Source: Aurantiacibacter gangjinensis (lineage in GTDB: Bacteria; Pseudomonadota; Alphaproteobacteria; Sphingomonadales; Sphingomonadaceae). Taken from it: a stretch of DNA of 64,000 nucleotides. The notes below the pieces were generated by a model. That model worked only from the letters and a program-made list of their open reading frames with translations. It had not been told where the DNA came from and ran no database searches. Positions 1-7,870 of the stretch are shown in pieces. The translations under genes were made by a program, and so were the position numbers. The DNA is taken from NCBI RefSeq assembly GCF_001886695.1, contig NZ_CP018097.1, positions 310,001 to 374,000 of the forward strand, in the 5' to 3' direction. Position 1 is the stretch's first letter; every line of letters begins with the position of its first letter.

Positions 1-280
1 TCGCATTCACCTGCACATCGATCAAGCTTGGGAGCGAAGTGCTGCCCTCGCCGCTGCCCGCCACCTCGCGCCAGCCCGAAAACCGCCATTGCTGCACCAG
101 CATGGCATCCATCGCCTGCTGGACAGGATTGTCGCGCGCCCAGCCAAGCGTAGCGCGCGCCTCTTCCTCGTAGCGAGAGGCAAGCGGTTCGTCCGGCCAT
201 TCGCTTAAGTCCACGAAGCGCGGCCAGAATGCGGAAAGGGCGGCGACCGCTATCAACAGCCACCGCCCCTTGCGTGTCAT
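1..280 (-). CDS. Hypothetical membrane-anchored protein, 3' end outside window
   Basis: The frame opens at an ATG (278-280, reverse) and runs off the left edge, giving about 93 residues of the N-terminus. It begins MTRKGRWLLIAVAALSAFWP, which is two basic residues followed by a hydrophobic stretch, so a signal anchor or signal peptide is likely. The remainder is hydrophilic and rich in Glu, Trp and Arg. No domain is recognised. It starts 14 bp after the rpoH stop on the same strand, so it may be cotranscribed with rpoH. Function is unknown and the carboxyl end is not visible. Confidence 0.6.
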   Translation of the reverse strand, partial: MTRKGRWLLIAVAALSAFWPRFVDLSEWPDEPLASRYEEEARATLGWARDNPVQQAMDAMLVQQWRFSGWREVAGSGEGSTSLPSLIDVQVNA

Positions 281-294
281 AAATTCACCGCCGA

Positions 295-1197
295 TCAAGC
301 AGCCTGCGGCATCAGCCGTTCGCCGGCGATCGCCTTCATCGCCTTTTGCAGCTTTTCGAAAGCGCGCACTTCGATCTGGCGAATGCGTTCGCGGCTGACC
401 GAATAGACCTGCGAGAGCTCTTCCAGCGTCTGCGGGTTTTCCGTCAGGCGGCGTTCGGTCAGGATGTGCTGTTCGCGTTCGTTCAGCGCATCCATCGCTT
501 CCACCAGCATTTCGCGGCGCACGCTGGCTTCCTCGGCATCGGCGACGGTCTCGTCCTGCAGCGGACGGTCATCCGTCAGCCAGTCCTGCCATTCGCCACT
601 GCCTTCCTCGCCATTGCGCATCGGCGTGTTGAGCGATCCGTCGCCGCCCATCATCATCCGGCGGTTCATGTTGACCACTTCCTGCTCCGGCACGCCCAGA
701 TCGGTGGCGATCTTGGTCACGTCGTCCGGCGTCAGGTCGGTGTCTTCATAGGCCTCGAGCTGCTTTTTCATGCGGCGCAGGTTGAAGAACAGCTTCTTCT
801 GCGCGGCCGTGGTGCCCATTTTGACGAGCGACCAGCTGCGCAGGATGAACTCCTGCATGCTCGCCTTGATCCACCACATGGCATAGGTCGCCAGGCGGAA
901 GCCGCGATCGGCCTCGAACTTCTTCACGCCCTGCATCAGGCCCACATTCCCTTCGGAAATGAGGTCGCTGACAGGCAGGCCGTAGCCGCGATAGCCCATG
1001 GCGATCTTGGCCACCAGGCGAAGGTGGCTCTGCACCAGCTGCGCGGCGGCTTCGGGGTCCTCATGCTCTTCATAGCGCTTGGCGAGCATGTATTCCTGCT
1101 CGGGCGTTAGCACGGGAAATTTCTTGATTTCCGACAGATAGCGGTTGAGTCCCTGCTCACCGCCCAGCGCCGGTACTGTAGCTCTGTTGTTACTCAC
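295..1197 (-). CDS. rpoH: RNA polymerase sigma factor RpoH (sigma-32 family)
   Basis: Heat-shock sigma factor that directs core RNA polymerase to stress promoters. The 300-residue product begins MSNNRATVPALGGEQGLNRY. Region 2 is clear (LISEGNVGLMQG, then the RFRLATYAMWWIKASMQEF-type core), and it is followed by the RpoH box QKKLFFNLRRMKKQ around residues 130-145, which separates RpoH from housekeeping sigma factors. The C-terminal region 4 helix-turn-helix is SVSRERIRQIE. I chose the GTG at 1195-1197 because the family N-terminus starts there. An upstream ATG at 1281 would add 28 residues of unrelated sequence. Length is normal for alphaproteobacterial RpoH. The gene lies 121 bp downstream of the pseudouridine synthase on the same strand. 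Confidence 0.95.
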   Translation of the reverse strand: MSNNRATVPALGGEQGLNRYLSEIKKFPVLTPEQEYMLAKRYEEHEDPEAAAQLVQSHLRLVAKIAMGYRGYGLPVSDLISEGNVGLMQGVKKFEADRGFRLATYAMWWIKASMQEFILRSWSLVKMGTTAAQKKLFFNLRRMKKQLEAYEDTDLTPDDVTKIATDLGVPEQEVVNMNRRMMMGGDGSLNTPMRNGEEGSGEWQDWLTDDRPLQDETVADAEEASVRREMLVEAMDALNEREQHILTERRLTENPQTLEELSQVYSVSRERIRQIEVRAFEKLQKAMKAIAGERLMPQAA

Positions 1198-1318
1198 GTC
1201 GTCCCAAACCTTTCTTTGCGTCGACCACTCGCTGCGGGCCCCTGATGGGCACCCGCGTCTGGCGGCCACATTGGGTGTCACTTCTTATAGCGCACCGACG
1301 GACCAAATAGGGTGCATT

Positions 1319-2272
1319 TCATCGATTGGAATGACCCATTTCGTCGATCAGTTCCCGCATATCGCATGGTAATTCGCTCGCAAACGACAAAGCGTTACCT
1401 GTCAGCGGGTGGATGAAGCCGAGTCGTGCGGCGTGAAGGGCCTGTCGCCGGAAATCCAGCGCGCCCACGATCGGTTTCAATGCAGATGGCGTGCGCCCGT
1501 ACACAGGGTCTCCTATTAGCGCATGACCGATTGACGCAAGGTGAACCCGCACCTGGTGGGTTCGCCCCGTTTCGAGGCGACATTCGACCAGCGCGCCGTG
1601 ATCCAGCCGCTCGAGTGTTTTGTAATGCGTCACGGCATGTTTTCCACGCGACGAATCGGCCTGTAGGACAGCCATTTTCTTGCGGTCCCTGTCCGATCTG
1701 CCCAGCCGCGCATCCACCGTGCCCGCAGGCGGGTTGGGATGGCCTCCGCAGACGGCCAGATAGGCGCGTTCCAGCGAATGGTCGGCAAATTGCCGGGCCA
1801 GCCCCTCATGCGCTGCATCGGACTTGGCGACGACCAGCAGGCCGGACGTGTCCTTGTCGATCCGGTGGACGATGCCCGGCCGCGCCACCCCGCCGATGCC
1901 GGAGAGCTGACCTTGGCAGTGGTGCAGCAACGCATTGACGAGCGTGCCATCGGGATTACCCGCAGCAGGGTGCACGACCATGCCGGCGGGCTTATCGACC
2001 ACAATCAGGTGCTCGTCCTCGAACACGACATCGATCGGTATATCCTGTGGAGAAGCCTGTGGATCGGCTGGGGGAGGCAAGTGGATTGCGAACGCCGCGC
2101 CCTCGGCCACCTTTGCCGATGGGCTGGTGGCGGGTGTGCCGTCTATTTCGACCTTGCCCTCTGCAATCAGTGCCTTGATCCGCTCTCGCGAAAGATCGGT
2201 GGCGGCGGCGAGGGCTTTGTCGAGGCGGGTTGTGTTTGGGGTGATGCCAGTGATCAAATCGTTTTTCGGCAC
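1319..2272 (-). CDS. rluD: RluA/RluD-family 23S rRNA pseudouridine synthase
   Basis: Isomerises specific uridines of 23S rRNA to pseudouridine. The 317-residue product has an N-terminal S4 RNA-binding domain (about residues 15-70) and an RluA catalytic domain. The catalytic motif GIVHRIDKDTSGLLV contains the nucleophilic Asp, and the later ETGRTHQVRVH motif is also present. The start is a GTG (2270-2272 reverse) preceded by a GAGGGGG Shine-Dalgarno at good spacing. That ribosome-binding site lies only a few bases from the left 34-bp repeat (2285-2318), so the repeat forms part of the leader. It is divergent from the GIY-YIG/JAMM gene. The exact paralogue (RluA, C or D) is inferred from length and S4 domain. 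Confidence 0.9.
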   Translation of the reverse strand: MPKNDLITGITPNTTRLDKALAAATDLSRERIKALIAEGKVEIDGTPATSPSAKVAEGAAFAIHLPPPADPQASPQDIPIDVVFEDEHLIVVDKPAGMVVHPAAGNPDGTLVNALLHHCQGQLSGIGGVARPGIVHRIDKDTSGLLVVAKSDAAHEGLARQFADHSLERAYLAVCGGHPNPPAGTVDARLGRSDRDRKKMAVLQADSSRGKHAVTHYKTLERLDHGALVECRLETGRTHQVRVHLASIGHALIGDPVYGRTPSALKPIVGALDFRRQALHAARLGFIHPLTGNALSFASELPCDMRELIDEMGHSNR

Positions 2273-2284
2273 GATGCCCCCTCA

Positions 2285-2318
2285 CCGACTGCCCTGAGCT
2301 TGTCGAAGGGCTGCCTTT
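2285..2318. repeat. Left copy of 34-bp inverted repeat (REP-like, family A)
   Basis: This segment is the exact reverse complement of 2608-2641. Its core CCCTGAGCTTGTCGAAGGG is itself an imperfect palindrome able to form a short hairpin. The two copies bracket the GIY-YIG coding segment, 16 bp before its start codon. This core resembles dispersed REP-type repeats I have seen in many proteobacterial genomes (recollection, not a search). Confidence 0.85.
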
Positions 2319-2334
2319 TTCTTAGTCCAAGAAG

Positions 2335-3036
2335 GTGCCTTACTGGACCTACATCCTCCACTGCAATACAGGTGTTCTTTACACGGGCCATACGGATAAT
2401 CTTGAGCGTCGGATCGCGCAGCATGAGCGCGGAGAATTGCCCGGTTTCACGAAGAACTATCTGCCTGTGAAGCTCGTGTGGTCGCAAGAATTTGTTACGC
2501 GAGAGGAAGCGAAAACTGCCGAAAAACAGATCAAGGGTTGGTCACGTCGGGAAAAGCTGGCTTTGATCCGGGGTGACTGGGATGCGGTCTCGCGCTTTTC
2601 CAGAAGCAAAGGCAGCCCTTCGACAAGCTCAGGGCAGTCGGATTTCTTATCTGTCAGCGCTATGGTGATAGACCAAATCCACCATCACGCTACCCGCGCC
2701 CACCCCCACGAATGCTGCGGCGTCCTCACCGGCACCGCCAACCACATCACCACCGCCATCCCGGCGCGAAACGTCCACCCGCAGCCAAGCACCCATTTCG
2801 AGATAGACCCGCAAACGCTCATCGACGCGCATCGCGCCGCACGCGGTGGCGGCCCGCAAGTATTGGGCTACTACCACTCGCACCCCGCAGGCGAGCCGCG
2901 CCCTTCGGCCACAGACCAGGCGATGGCGGCAGGCGACGGCGCGATCTGGGCGATTGTGGCGGGCGGTGCGATTGGCTGGTGGTGCGATGCGCCGGGCGGT
3001 TTCGTGGCGCTTTCCTACCCTCGCACGCTCGCGTAA
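2335..3036 (+). CDS. GIY-YIG nuclease fused in frame to M67/JAMM metallopeptidase
   Basis: One uninterrupted 233-codon frame encodes two modules. Residues 1-90 are a UPF0213-type GIY-YIG domain: TYIL...LYTGHT core, the ERRIAQHERG helix arginines and the AEKQIKGW glutamate. Residues 91-108 are a linker translated through the right-hand 34-bp repeat. Residues 110-233 are an M67 (Mov34/MPN/PAD-1) domain with the full JAMM zinc signature: Glu in HPHECCGVLTG, then HSHP, seven residues, and SATD. The frame begins with GTG after a weak AAGAAG. The ATG at 2662 would give the usual 124-residue stand-alone M67 protein but has no visible Shine-Dalgarno. I read this as an ancestral M67 gene into which a repeat-bounded nuclease cassette was inserted. 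Whether fused or separate proteins are made is not decided by sequence. JAMM substrate unknown. Confidence 0.8.
   Translation: MPYWTYILHCNTGVLYTGHTDNLERRIAQHERGELPGFTKNYLPVKLVWSQEFVTREEAKTAEKQIKGWSRREKLALIRGDWDAVSRFSRSKGSPSTSSGQSDFLSVSAMVIDQIHHHATRAHPHECCGVLTGTANHITTAIPARNVHPQPSTHFEIDPQTLIDAHRAARGGGPQVLGYYHSHPAGEPRPSATDQAMAAGDGAIWAIVAGGAIGWWCDAPGGFVALSYPRTLA
2608..2641. repeat. Right copy of 34-bp inverted repeat (REP-like, family A)
   Basis: Perfect 34/34 inverted match to 2285-2318. It is inside the open frame and encodes the linker between the nuclease and the JAMM domain (peptide KGSPSTSSGQSD). Identity stops abruptly on both sides, as expected of a discrete element rather than chance similarity. 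Confidence 0.85.
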
Positions 3037-3174
3037 GGGCCGCTGCATGTCTCATGCCTGTTACACCTTGCAGCGCCGTTTTTCATGCCTTCGCTGGCAA
3101 GGAACGGTTTTTGCGTTAGGACAGTGCTCCATGTGCTCCAGGTTAGCCCTCAATTCGAAAGCCGCTTCCGCCCG

Positions 3175-3831
3175 ATGACCACCAATTCCCTCGATCTTGC
3201 CGCCCTGCTCTGCTCGCGCCTCTGCCATGACATGCTCAGCCCCGTGGGCGCGCTCAATAACGGGCTGGAGCTGATGGCGGACGAGAAGGATCCGGTCATG
3301 CGCCAGCGCTGCATGGAGCTGCTGGAGCAAAGCGCGCGCACATCGGCCAACAAGCTCAAATTCTTCCGCCTCGCTTACGGCGCTGCCGGCGGCTTCGGCG
3401 AAGCGGTGCCGGTGGAAGAAGCGCATGAGCTGCTGCAATCGCTCACCGCTGCGGACGAGCGGCTGACGCTGGAATGGGCGGTGGGCGAGCAGAGCCTCTC
3501 CAAGCCCGCCATCAAGGTGCTGCTGAACCTTGCCGCCATGGGCCTCGACAGCCTGGTGCGCGGCGGCACGCTGGCCGTCGGGGCCGAACGCAGCGAGGGC
3601 AAGACGGAGATCGCCATTCGCGCCGCCGGGCCGAAGGTCGCCTTCGATGCTACGGTAGGCAAGGCGCTGGGCGGCCAGCTGGCGGAAAGCGAGCTTTCGG
3701 GTCGCACAGCCCCTGCCCACATGATCCGTCTGATCGTGGAGCGCGACAATGGCGAGGTCATGTATCACCATGGCGAGGATGCGCTGGTGCTGGGCGCGGT
3801 GCTGCCCGACATGGAAGGCATGATCGGATGA
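3175..3831 (+). CDS. chpT: Histidine phosphotransferase ChpT
   Basis: Relays phosphate from the hybrid kinase CckA to CtrA and CpdR in the alphaproteobacterial cell-cycle circuit. The 218-residue product begins MTTNSLDLAALLCSRLCHDM. The motif LCSRLCHDMLSPVGALNNGLELM is the DHp-like helix, and its His is the phospho-acceptor. A degenerate HATPase-like C-terminal domain follows. The ATG at 3175 is chosen because the longer frame from 3085 adds 30 residues outside the family. The stop overlaps the next start (ATGA), so it is translationally coupled to the amidase gene. Length matches ChpT proteins of related genomes as I know them. Confidence 0.88.
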   Translation: MTTNSLDLAALLCSRLCHDMLSPVGALNNGLELMADEKDPVMRQRCMELLEQSARTSANKLKFFRLAYGAAGGFGEAVPVEEAHELLQSLTAADERLTLEWAVGEQSLSKPAIKVLLNLAAMGLDSLVRGGTLAVGAERSEGKTEIAIRAAGPKVAFDATVGKALGGQLAESELSGRTAPAHMIRLIVERDNGEVMYHHGEDALVLGAVLPDMEGMIG

Positions 3832-4580
3832 GCCGCTCCGATTTCGGCGATGTCGGCCGGCATATTGCAAGCAGCGAGGACGAGCTGGTTCACCGCGAGG
3901 TCGTCTCGCCCAATTTCGACGAGCGCGCCCTGCCCATCTCCATGGTGGTGATCCACTACACCGAGATGGAGGACAAGGGCTTTGCTATCGAGCGGCTGTG
4001 CGACCCTGAAGCCAAGGTTTCCGCGCATTACGTGATCGGCAAGATGGGCGAAGTCGTGCGGCTGGTGCCGGAGGACAAGCGCGCCTGGCATGCGGGTGTC
4101 TCCTACTGGCGCGGGCACAAGGATGTGAATTCCGCCAGTATCGGTATCGAGCTCGATCATCCCGGCCACAAATACGGTTATGGCCCCTTCCCCGATGCGC
4201 AATTCGAAGCGCTGGTGCCGCTGGTGGCGCGCATGGTGAAAGCCCACGATATTCCGCGCGCCAATGTGGTGGGCCATTCCGACGTCGCGCCGGGCCGCAA
4301 GATCGATCCGGGCGAGCTGTTCCCATGGGATCGGCTCGCCGAATACGGTCTGTGCCTGCCGCGGCCCGAGAAACTGGAACGCGGCGACGTCTTCGACAAT
4401 GATGCCAGCTTCTACCTCGCGCTGGAACGCTTCGGCTATGACATCACCGACGGGTTCAAGGCGGTCGAGGCCTTCCAGCGCCGTTGGCGACCCGGCAAGA
4501 TCGACGGCCAGATCGATGGCGAGGTGCGCGCAATCCTCTTCCAGCTGCTGCTTGATCGCGACCGGGGACTCGCTAGATAG
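3828..4580 (+). CDS. N-acetylmuramoyl-L-alanine amidase (AmpD-like, amidase_2)
   Basis: Predicted zinc amidase cleaving the MurNAc-L-alanine bond of cell-wall (anhydro)muropeptides. The 250-residue product has an N-terminal amidase_2 fold (about residues 30-180). Metal and catalytic positions are visible: the His in MVVIHYTEM, the His in WHAGVSYW, and GHSDVAPGRKIDPG carrying the third zinc His plus Lys and Asp. The last 60 residues (AVEAFQRRWRP region) resemble a peptidoglycan-binding helical domain. No signal peptide is visible, so it is probably cytoplasmic and acts in recycling like AmpD. It starts inside the chpT stop codon (ATGA overlap). Confidence 0.88.
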   Translation: MSRSDFGDVGRHIASSEDELVHREVVSPNFDERALPISMVVIHYTEMEDKGFAIERLCDPEAKVSAHYVIGKMGEVVRLVPEDKRAWHAGVSYWRGHKDVNSASIGIELDHPGHKYGYGPFPDAQFEALVPLVARMVKAHDIPRANVVGHSDVAPGRKIDPGELFPWDRLAEYGLCLPRPEKLERGDVFDNDASFYLALERFGYDITDGFKAVEAFQRRWRPGKIDGQIDGEVRAILFQLLLDRDRGLAR

Positions 4581-4586
4581 GCAGCC

Positions 4587-4985
4587 GTGCCGGGGAGCCG
4601 GGCAGCCGCGTGCCTTTGGTGCGAGGAAAGTCCGGGCTCCACGAGACGAGGGTGGCGGGTAACGCCCGCCGTGGGAAACCACAGGGAAAGTGCCACAGAG
4701 AGAAGACCGCCGATGATCCTTTCAGGATACAGGCAAGGGTGAAAGGGTGCGGCAAGAGCGCACCGGGGTTCTGGCAACAGCGCCCGTCATGGCAAACCCC
4801 ACCCGGAGCAAGACCGCATAGGGGTCTCGCGCCATTAGCTGGCAGGAGCGTTTCGCTCCGAGAGACTCGGGTTGGTTGCTGGAGCGCGTGGAGCAATCCA
4901 CCGCCTAGATGAATGGCTGCCCCCGCAGCGCTGGTCGAGAGATACCGGTTGCGGGACAGAACCCGGCTTACAGGCTCCCCGGCAC
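4587..4985 (+). ncRNA. rnpB: RNase P RNA (class A)
   Basis: Catalytic RNA that removes 5' leaders from tRNA precursors. Terminal pairing is visible: GTGCCGGGGAGCC at 4587 is exactly complementary to the 3' end at 4973-4985. Conserved elements include GAGGAAAGTCCGGGCTCC near 4621, the AGAG-ACCGCC-like segment near 4700, and ACAGAACCCGGCTTACAG near 4957. Boundaries come from the terminal helix and could be off by a few bases. It follows the amidase gene directly and ends 3 bp before the convergent phosphoesterase stop. Confidence 0.95.
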
Positions 4986-4988
4986 GTT

Positions 4989-5789
4989 TCAGCCTTTCTC
5001 GACGCAGATGGCGCCGTCCGCGCCCTGCACCGCTGCGATATAGCGCCTTTGCGTGCCTTCCAGCACGATCGCGGTCAGCCTGCCGGTCTCGTAGGCACCT
5101 GTGTCCAGCCCGATGCGATTGCCCATGTCTTCGGGCTTCTCGCTAATGGTATGGCCGTGCACCACCACGAAATCTTCGTGAATGTCGCCATGGCTGAGGA
5201 AAGGCTCGCGAATCCAGCGAAGGCGGCTGATATCCTGCTCTGCCAGCGGGACGCCGGGCTCGATCCCGGCATGGACGAAAACGTAATCGCCGATGCGGAT
5301 GCTGTCTTCAAACCCCTGCATGAAGGCGACGTCCTCCTCCGGCACCGCCTCGCGCATCATTTCCTGCACTTCCTCGATGGAACTGCGCGTGTAGCGACTG
5401 CGATCCAGACCGTAGCTCATCAGCGTTTCGCGCCCGCCATAGCGCAGGAAATGGCGCAGCGTGTCGAGGCTCTCAAAGCTGCGGAGGAACATTTCCTCGT
5501 GATTGCCGGCAAGAATGCGGACATTGCGCGTGTGTTGCCACTCGCGCGCCATGGCGATCACCCGGCGGCTGTCGGGACCGCGGTCGACGAGGTCGCCCAG
5601 CAGGATGACGGTCGCCTCTGCCTCGGCCGTCTCGCGGTTGTCCGCCTCGATAGCCGCCATTATCGCCGCGAACAGGTCGTCCCGGCCATGGATGTCGCCC
5701 ATGGCATAGACACGCTCGCCATCGGGGATGGCAGCATCGAGGGAGGGGCGTTCTTCGCTCGCCCGGCGTGATCTGAAGAACGAAAACAT
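4989..5789 (-). CDS. Metallophosphoesterase, serine/threonine phosphatase-like
   Basis: Calcineurin-like phosphoesterase of 266 residues resembling bacterial PrpA/ApaH-type protein phosphatases. The ordered metal motifs are all present: GDIHGRDD, GDLVDRGPDS, GNHEEMF, then His in VFVHAGIEPG and VVHGHTI. The substrate cannot be told from sequence. It may be a phosphoprotein or a dinucleoside polyphosphate. Start: ATG at 5787-5789 (MFSFFRSRR). Upstream codons in the frame belong to the intergenic region. It is convergent with rnpB and divergent from the porin gene, with 251 bp between the two starts. Confidence 0.88.
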   Translation of the reverse strand: MFSFFRSRRASEERPSLDAAIPDGERVYAMGDIHGRDDLFAAIMAAIEADNRETAEAEATVILLGDLVDRGPDSRRVIAMAREWQHTRNVRILAGNHEEMFLRSFESLDTLRHFLRYGGRETLMSYGLDRSRYTRSSIEEVQEMMREAVPEEDVAFMQGFEDSIRIGDYVFVHAGIEPGVPLAEQDISRLRWIREPFLSHGDIHEDFVVVHGHTISEKPEDMGNRIGLDTGAYETGRLTAIVLEGTQRRYIAAVQGADGAICVEKG

Positions 5790-6040
5790 GGTGTGGCCTG
5801 TGCGCTCCACATAGGGCTTGTGCGCAAACACGCAATTGCACAATGGGCGGCGACTGGTGCGCAAACCACACAGATTGTCTCGCCATACGGAACAATGCGC
5901 AATTCTTCTTGTGCAGTGCAGCATGATCCGGCATGATTGTTGCTGCATTCGCGAAGATCGGGCACGAAACGATGCCCGGCGCGCGATCCGCGCAGGTGGG
6001 ACGAAGCATTGTTCACCACAAGCAATTGAGGAAATTGCCC

Positions 6041-6814
6041 ATGCTTACGTCCGTCCGCAGCCTTGCCGCTGCTTCAGTTTTCGCCCTCTCCGCATTCGCT
6101 GCCCCTTCCGCCATGGCGCAAGTGGTTAATCCCGCCGACGAGGTGGACGATGATGGCGGTATCGGTGTCGAGCTGTCCGCCAATGTCGCCATCGTCAGCG
6201 AATATCGCTTTCGCGGGGTAGACCTTTCGGGCGGCGACATCGCCATACAGGGCGGCATCGACCTTGGCCTGCCCGCCGGATTCTACCTTGGCACATGGGC
6301 ATCCTCCATCGACGAGGATACGGTCGGTTACGGCCACACCGAACTCGACATCTATGGCGGCTGGGCCGGTGAATTCGGCAATGTCTCCACCGATGTCGGC
6401 GTCATCGTCTATATCTACCCCAATGCAGGGGCGGGCGATTTCGACTATGTCGAATTCTACGGCTCGCTCGGCTACGCGCTCGGCCCGGCAGAAGTCACCG
6501 TCGGCATCGCTTATGCGCCGGACCAGGCCTCGCTTGGCGATACGGACAATTTCTACATCTATTCCGATGTCGGCGTCGGCATTCCCGGCACGCCTGTGAC
6601 AGTGACCGGCCATCTGGGATACACGGACGGCTTCCTGACATTTACCGACGACAGCGAAGCGCTCGACTATTCCATCGGCCTCGAAGCCGGTTTGCCGGGC
6701 ACGCCGGTATCGCTGGGCGTCGCGTTGGTCGGGGTAGAGGGCGATGCGCTGATCGACCCGAACGGGACCTTCACCGATGATGGCGTGGTGCTGACGCTGG
6801 GCGCCAGTTTCTAA
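6041..6814 (+). CDS. TorF-family putative outer-membrane porin
   Basis: Outer-membrane beta-barrel protein of 257 residues of the TorF family (conserved in Sphingomonadales). The Sec signal peptide is MLTSVRSLAAASVFALSAFA... ending AMA before QVVNPADE. The mature part alternates aromatic and acidic strands (YRFRGVDLSGG, YLGTWAS, LDIYGGW, FYIYSDVGVGIP) and ends in Phe, as expected of a barrel. I chose the ATG at 6041, preceded by GAGG, because it gives a proper signal peptide. The longer frame from 5933 would bury it. A rho-independent terminator follows directly. The transported solute is unknown. Confidence 0.85.
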   Translation: MLTSVRSLAAASVFALSAFAAPSAMAQVVNPADEVDDDGGIGVELSANVAIVSEYRFRGVDLSGGDIAIQGGIDLGLPAGFYLGTWASSIDEDTVGYGHTELDIYGGWAGEFGNVSTDVGVIVYIYPNAGAGDFDYVEFYGSLGYALGPAEVTVGIAYAPDQASLGDTDNFYIYSDVGVGIPGTPVTVTGHLGYTDGFLTFTDDSEALDYSIGLEAGLPGTPVSLGVALVGVEGDALIDPNGTFTDDGVVLTLGASF

Positions 6815-6834
6815 CGCCTTCCATATCATGAAAA

Positions 6835-6871
6835 GGGGCGCGGTCCGGCAACGGACCTGCGCCCTTTTTCT
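6835..6871 (+). terminator. Rho-independent terminator after the porin gene
   Basis: A strong hairpin (GGGCGCGGTCCG paired with CGGACCTGCGCCC, one bulge, loop GCAA) is followed by TTTTTC. It lies 20 bp after the porin stop. Confidence 0.85.
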
Positions 6872-6931
6872 TTGCGGCGATGCGCTCTCGCGCCTAGCTG
6901 CGAGCGAAACGATGAGAGAAGGACACGAGCC

Positions 6932-7369
6932 ATGGCCCAATACCTCCACACCATGATCCGCGTTGCCGATCCGGATGCCGCCATCGACTTCTTCAGGCTG
7001 ATCGGCCTGGAGGAAGTGCGCCGCAAGGAAAGCGAGAAGGGCCGCTTCACGCTCATCTTCATGGCCGCGCCGGGGCAGGAGGACGTCGCCGAACTGGAAT
7101 TGACCTATAACTGGCCGCCCGAAACCGGCAGCGCGCCCGAAACCTATGACGGCGGACGCAATTTCGGCCATCTCGCTTACCGCGTCGACGACATTTACGA
7201 AACGTGCCAGCGCCTGATGGATGCCGGCGTCACCATCAACCGTCCCCCGCGCGACGGCCACATGGCCTTCATCCGCTCGCCAGATGGCATTTCGGTCGAG
7301 TTGCTGCAGGATGGCCATCTCGACCCGCAGGAGCCTTGGGCCAGCATGGAAAATACCGGCAGCTGGTGA
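6932..7369 (+). CDS. gloA: Lactoylglutathione lyase (glyoxalase I)-like, VOC family
   Basis: Predicted to convert the methylglyoxal-glutathione hemithioacetal to S-lactoylglutathione in the cytoplasm. The 145-residue product is a single vicinal-oxygen-chelate unit: HTMIRVADPDAAIDFF at the start (first metal His), LELTYNW, NFGHLAYRVDDIYE (second His), and SPDGISVELLQ (metal Glu). Start is the ATG at 6932 preceded by GAGAGAAGGA. It is flanked by the porin terminator upstream and by repeat element B1 downstream. Another VOC activity cannot be excluded. Confidence 0.85.
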   Translation: MAQYLHTMIRVADPDAAIDFFRLIGLEEVRRKESEKGRFTLIFMAAPGQEDVAELELTYNWPPETGSAPETYDGGRNFGHLAYRVDDIYETCQRLMDAGVTINRPPRDGHMAFIRSPDGISVELLQDGHLDPQEPWASMENTGSW

Positions 7370-7410
7370 TCGGTCGTGCTTCGCTTGCACTTACCGGATT
7401 CTCCCGCAAT

Positions 7411-7521
7411 CCGTCATCGGGAGGAAGCGAAGCGACCGCGGCGATCCATGGTGCGACAATCCAACGCGGCGGAGCAGGCTACGGTAGCGCCATGGATCGC
7501 CACGCTTCGCTCGCGATGACG
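7411..7521. repeat. REPIN-like element B1 (two inverted arms)
   Basis: The left arm (7412-7460) runs CGTCATCGGGAG... to GGCGATCCATGG and the right arm (7482-7521) is its inverted partner, CCATGGATCGCC... ending GCGATGACG. The arms are separated by a spacer containing GCGGAGCAGGCTACGGTAGC. It lies 43 bp before the second GIY-YIG gene. The arm sequence matches elements B2 and B3. Confidence 0.85.
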
Positions 7522-7564
7522 ATTTCGCTTTGCATTGCCGATAGATACCCGACACCGTTCCGAG

Positions 7565-7867
7565 ATGAACCGCGACATATTCCAGCCAGCCGCCTACATC
7601 ATGGCCAGCCAGAAAGGCGGCACGCTCTATGTCGGTGTCACATCGGATCCGGTAAAACGCATTCATCAGCATCGCGAAGGCCTCGTGGACGGCTTCACCA
7701 AACGCTACCGCTGCAAACGCCTCGTCTGGATCGAGTTTCACGAAAACATGGACAGCGCCATCATTCGCGAGAAGCAGCTGAAAGCTGGCTCACGGAAGAC
7801 CAAGATAGCACTGATCGAGGCTGATAATGCTGACTGGCGCGACCTGTGGGACGCAATAATTAAATAG
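7565..7867 (+). CDS. GIY-YIG nuclease family protein (UPF0213-type)
   Basis: Single-domain nuclease-like protein of 100 residues. Family signatures are AAYIMASQKGGTLYVGVT (the GIY and YIG equivalents), VKRIHQHREG (catalytic-face Arg and His), GFTKRYRCKRLVWIE, and REKQLKAGSR with the metal-binding Glu. It is related to the nuclease half of the protein at 2335, but clearly not a recent copy. Start: ATG 7565 (MNRDIFQPAAYIM). The GIY core begins right after it, and an earlier in-frame start at 7535 adds 10 residues. No good Shine-Dalgarno is visible. The gene fits tightly between repeat elements B1 and B2 (3 bp from stop to B2). DNA or RNA substrate unknown. Confidence 0.85.
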   Translation: MNRDIFQPAAYIMASQKGGTLYVGVTSDPVKRIHQHREGLVDGFTKRYRCKRLVWIEFHENMDSAIIREKQLKAGSRKTKIALIEADNADWRDLWDAIIK

Positions 7868-7870
7868 ATT

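Noticed and set aside
3474-3827. Upstream extension of the amidase frame into chpT
   Set aside because: The extension is Arg/Gly-rich shadow sequence of chpT. The ATG at 3828 overlapping the chpT stop gives the family N-terminus.
6074-7390. A 438-codon minus-strand frame opposite the TorF porin and glyoxalase genes
   Set aside because: Both opposing genes have signal peptide or VOC motifs and good starts. The antisense frame spans a terminator and has no recognisable fold.
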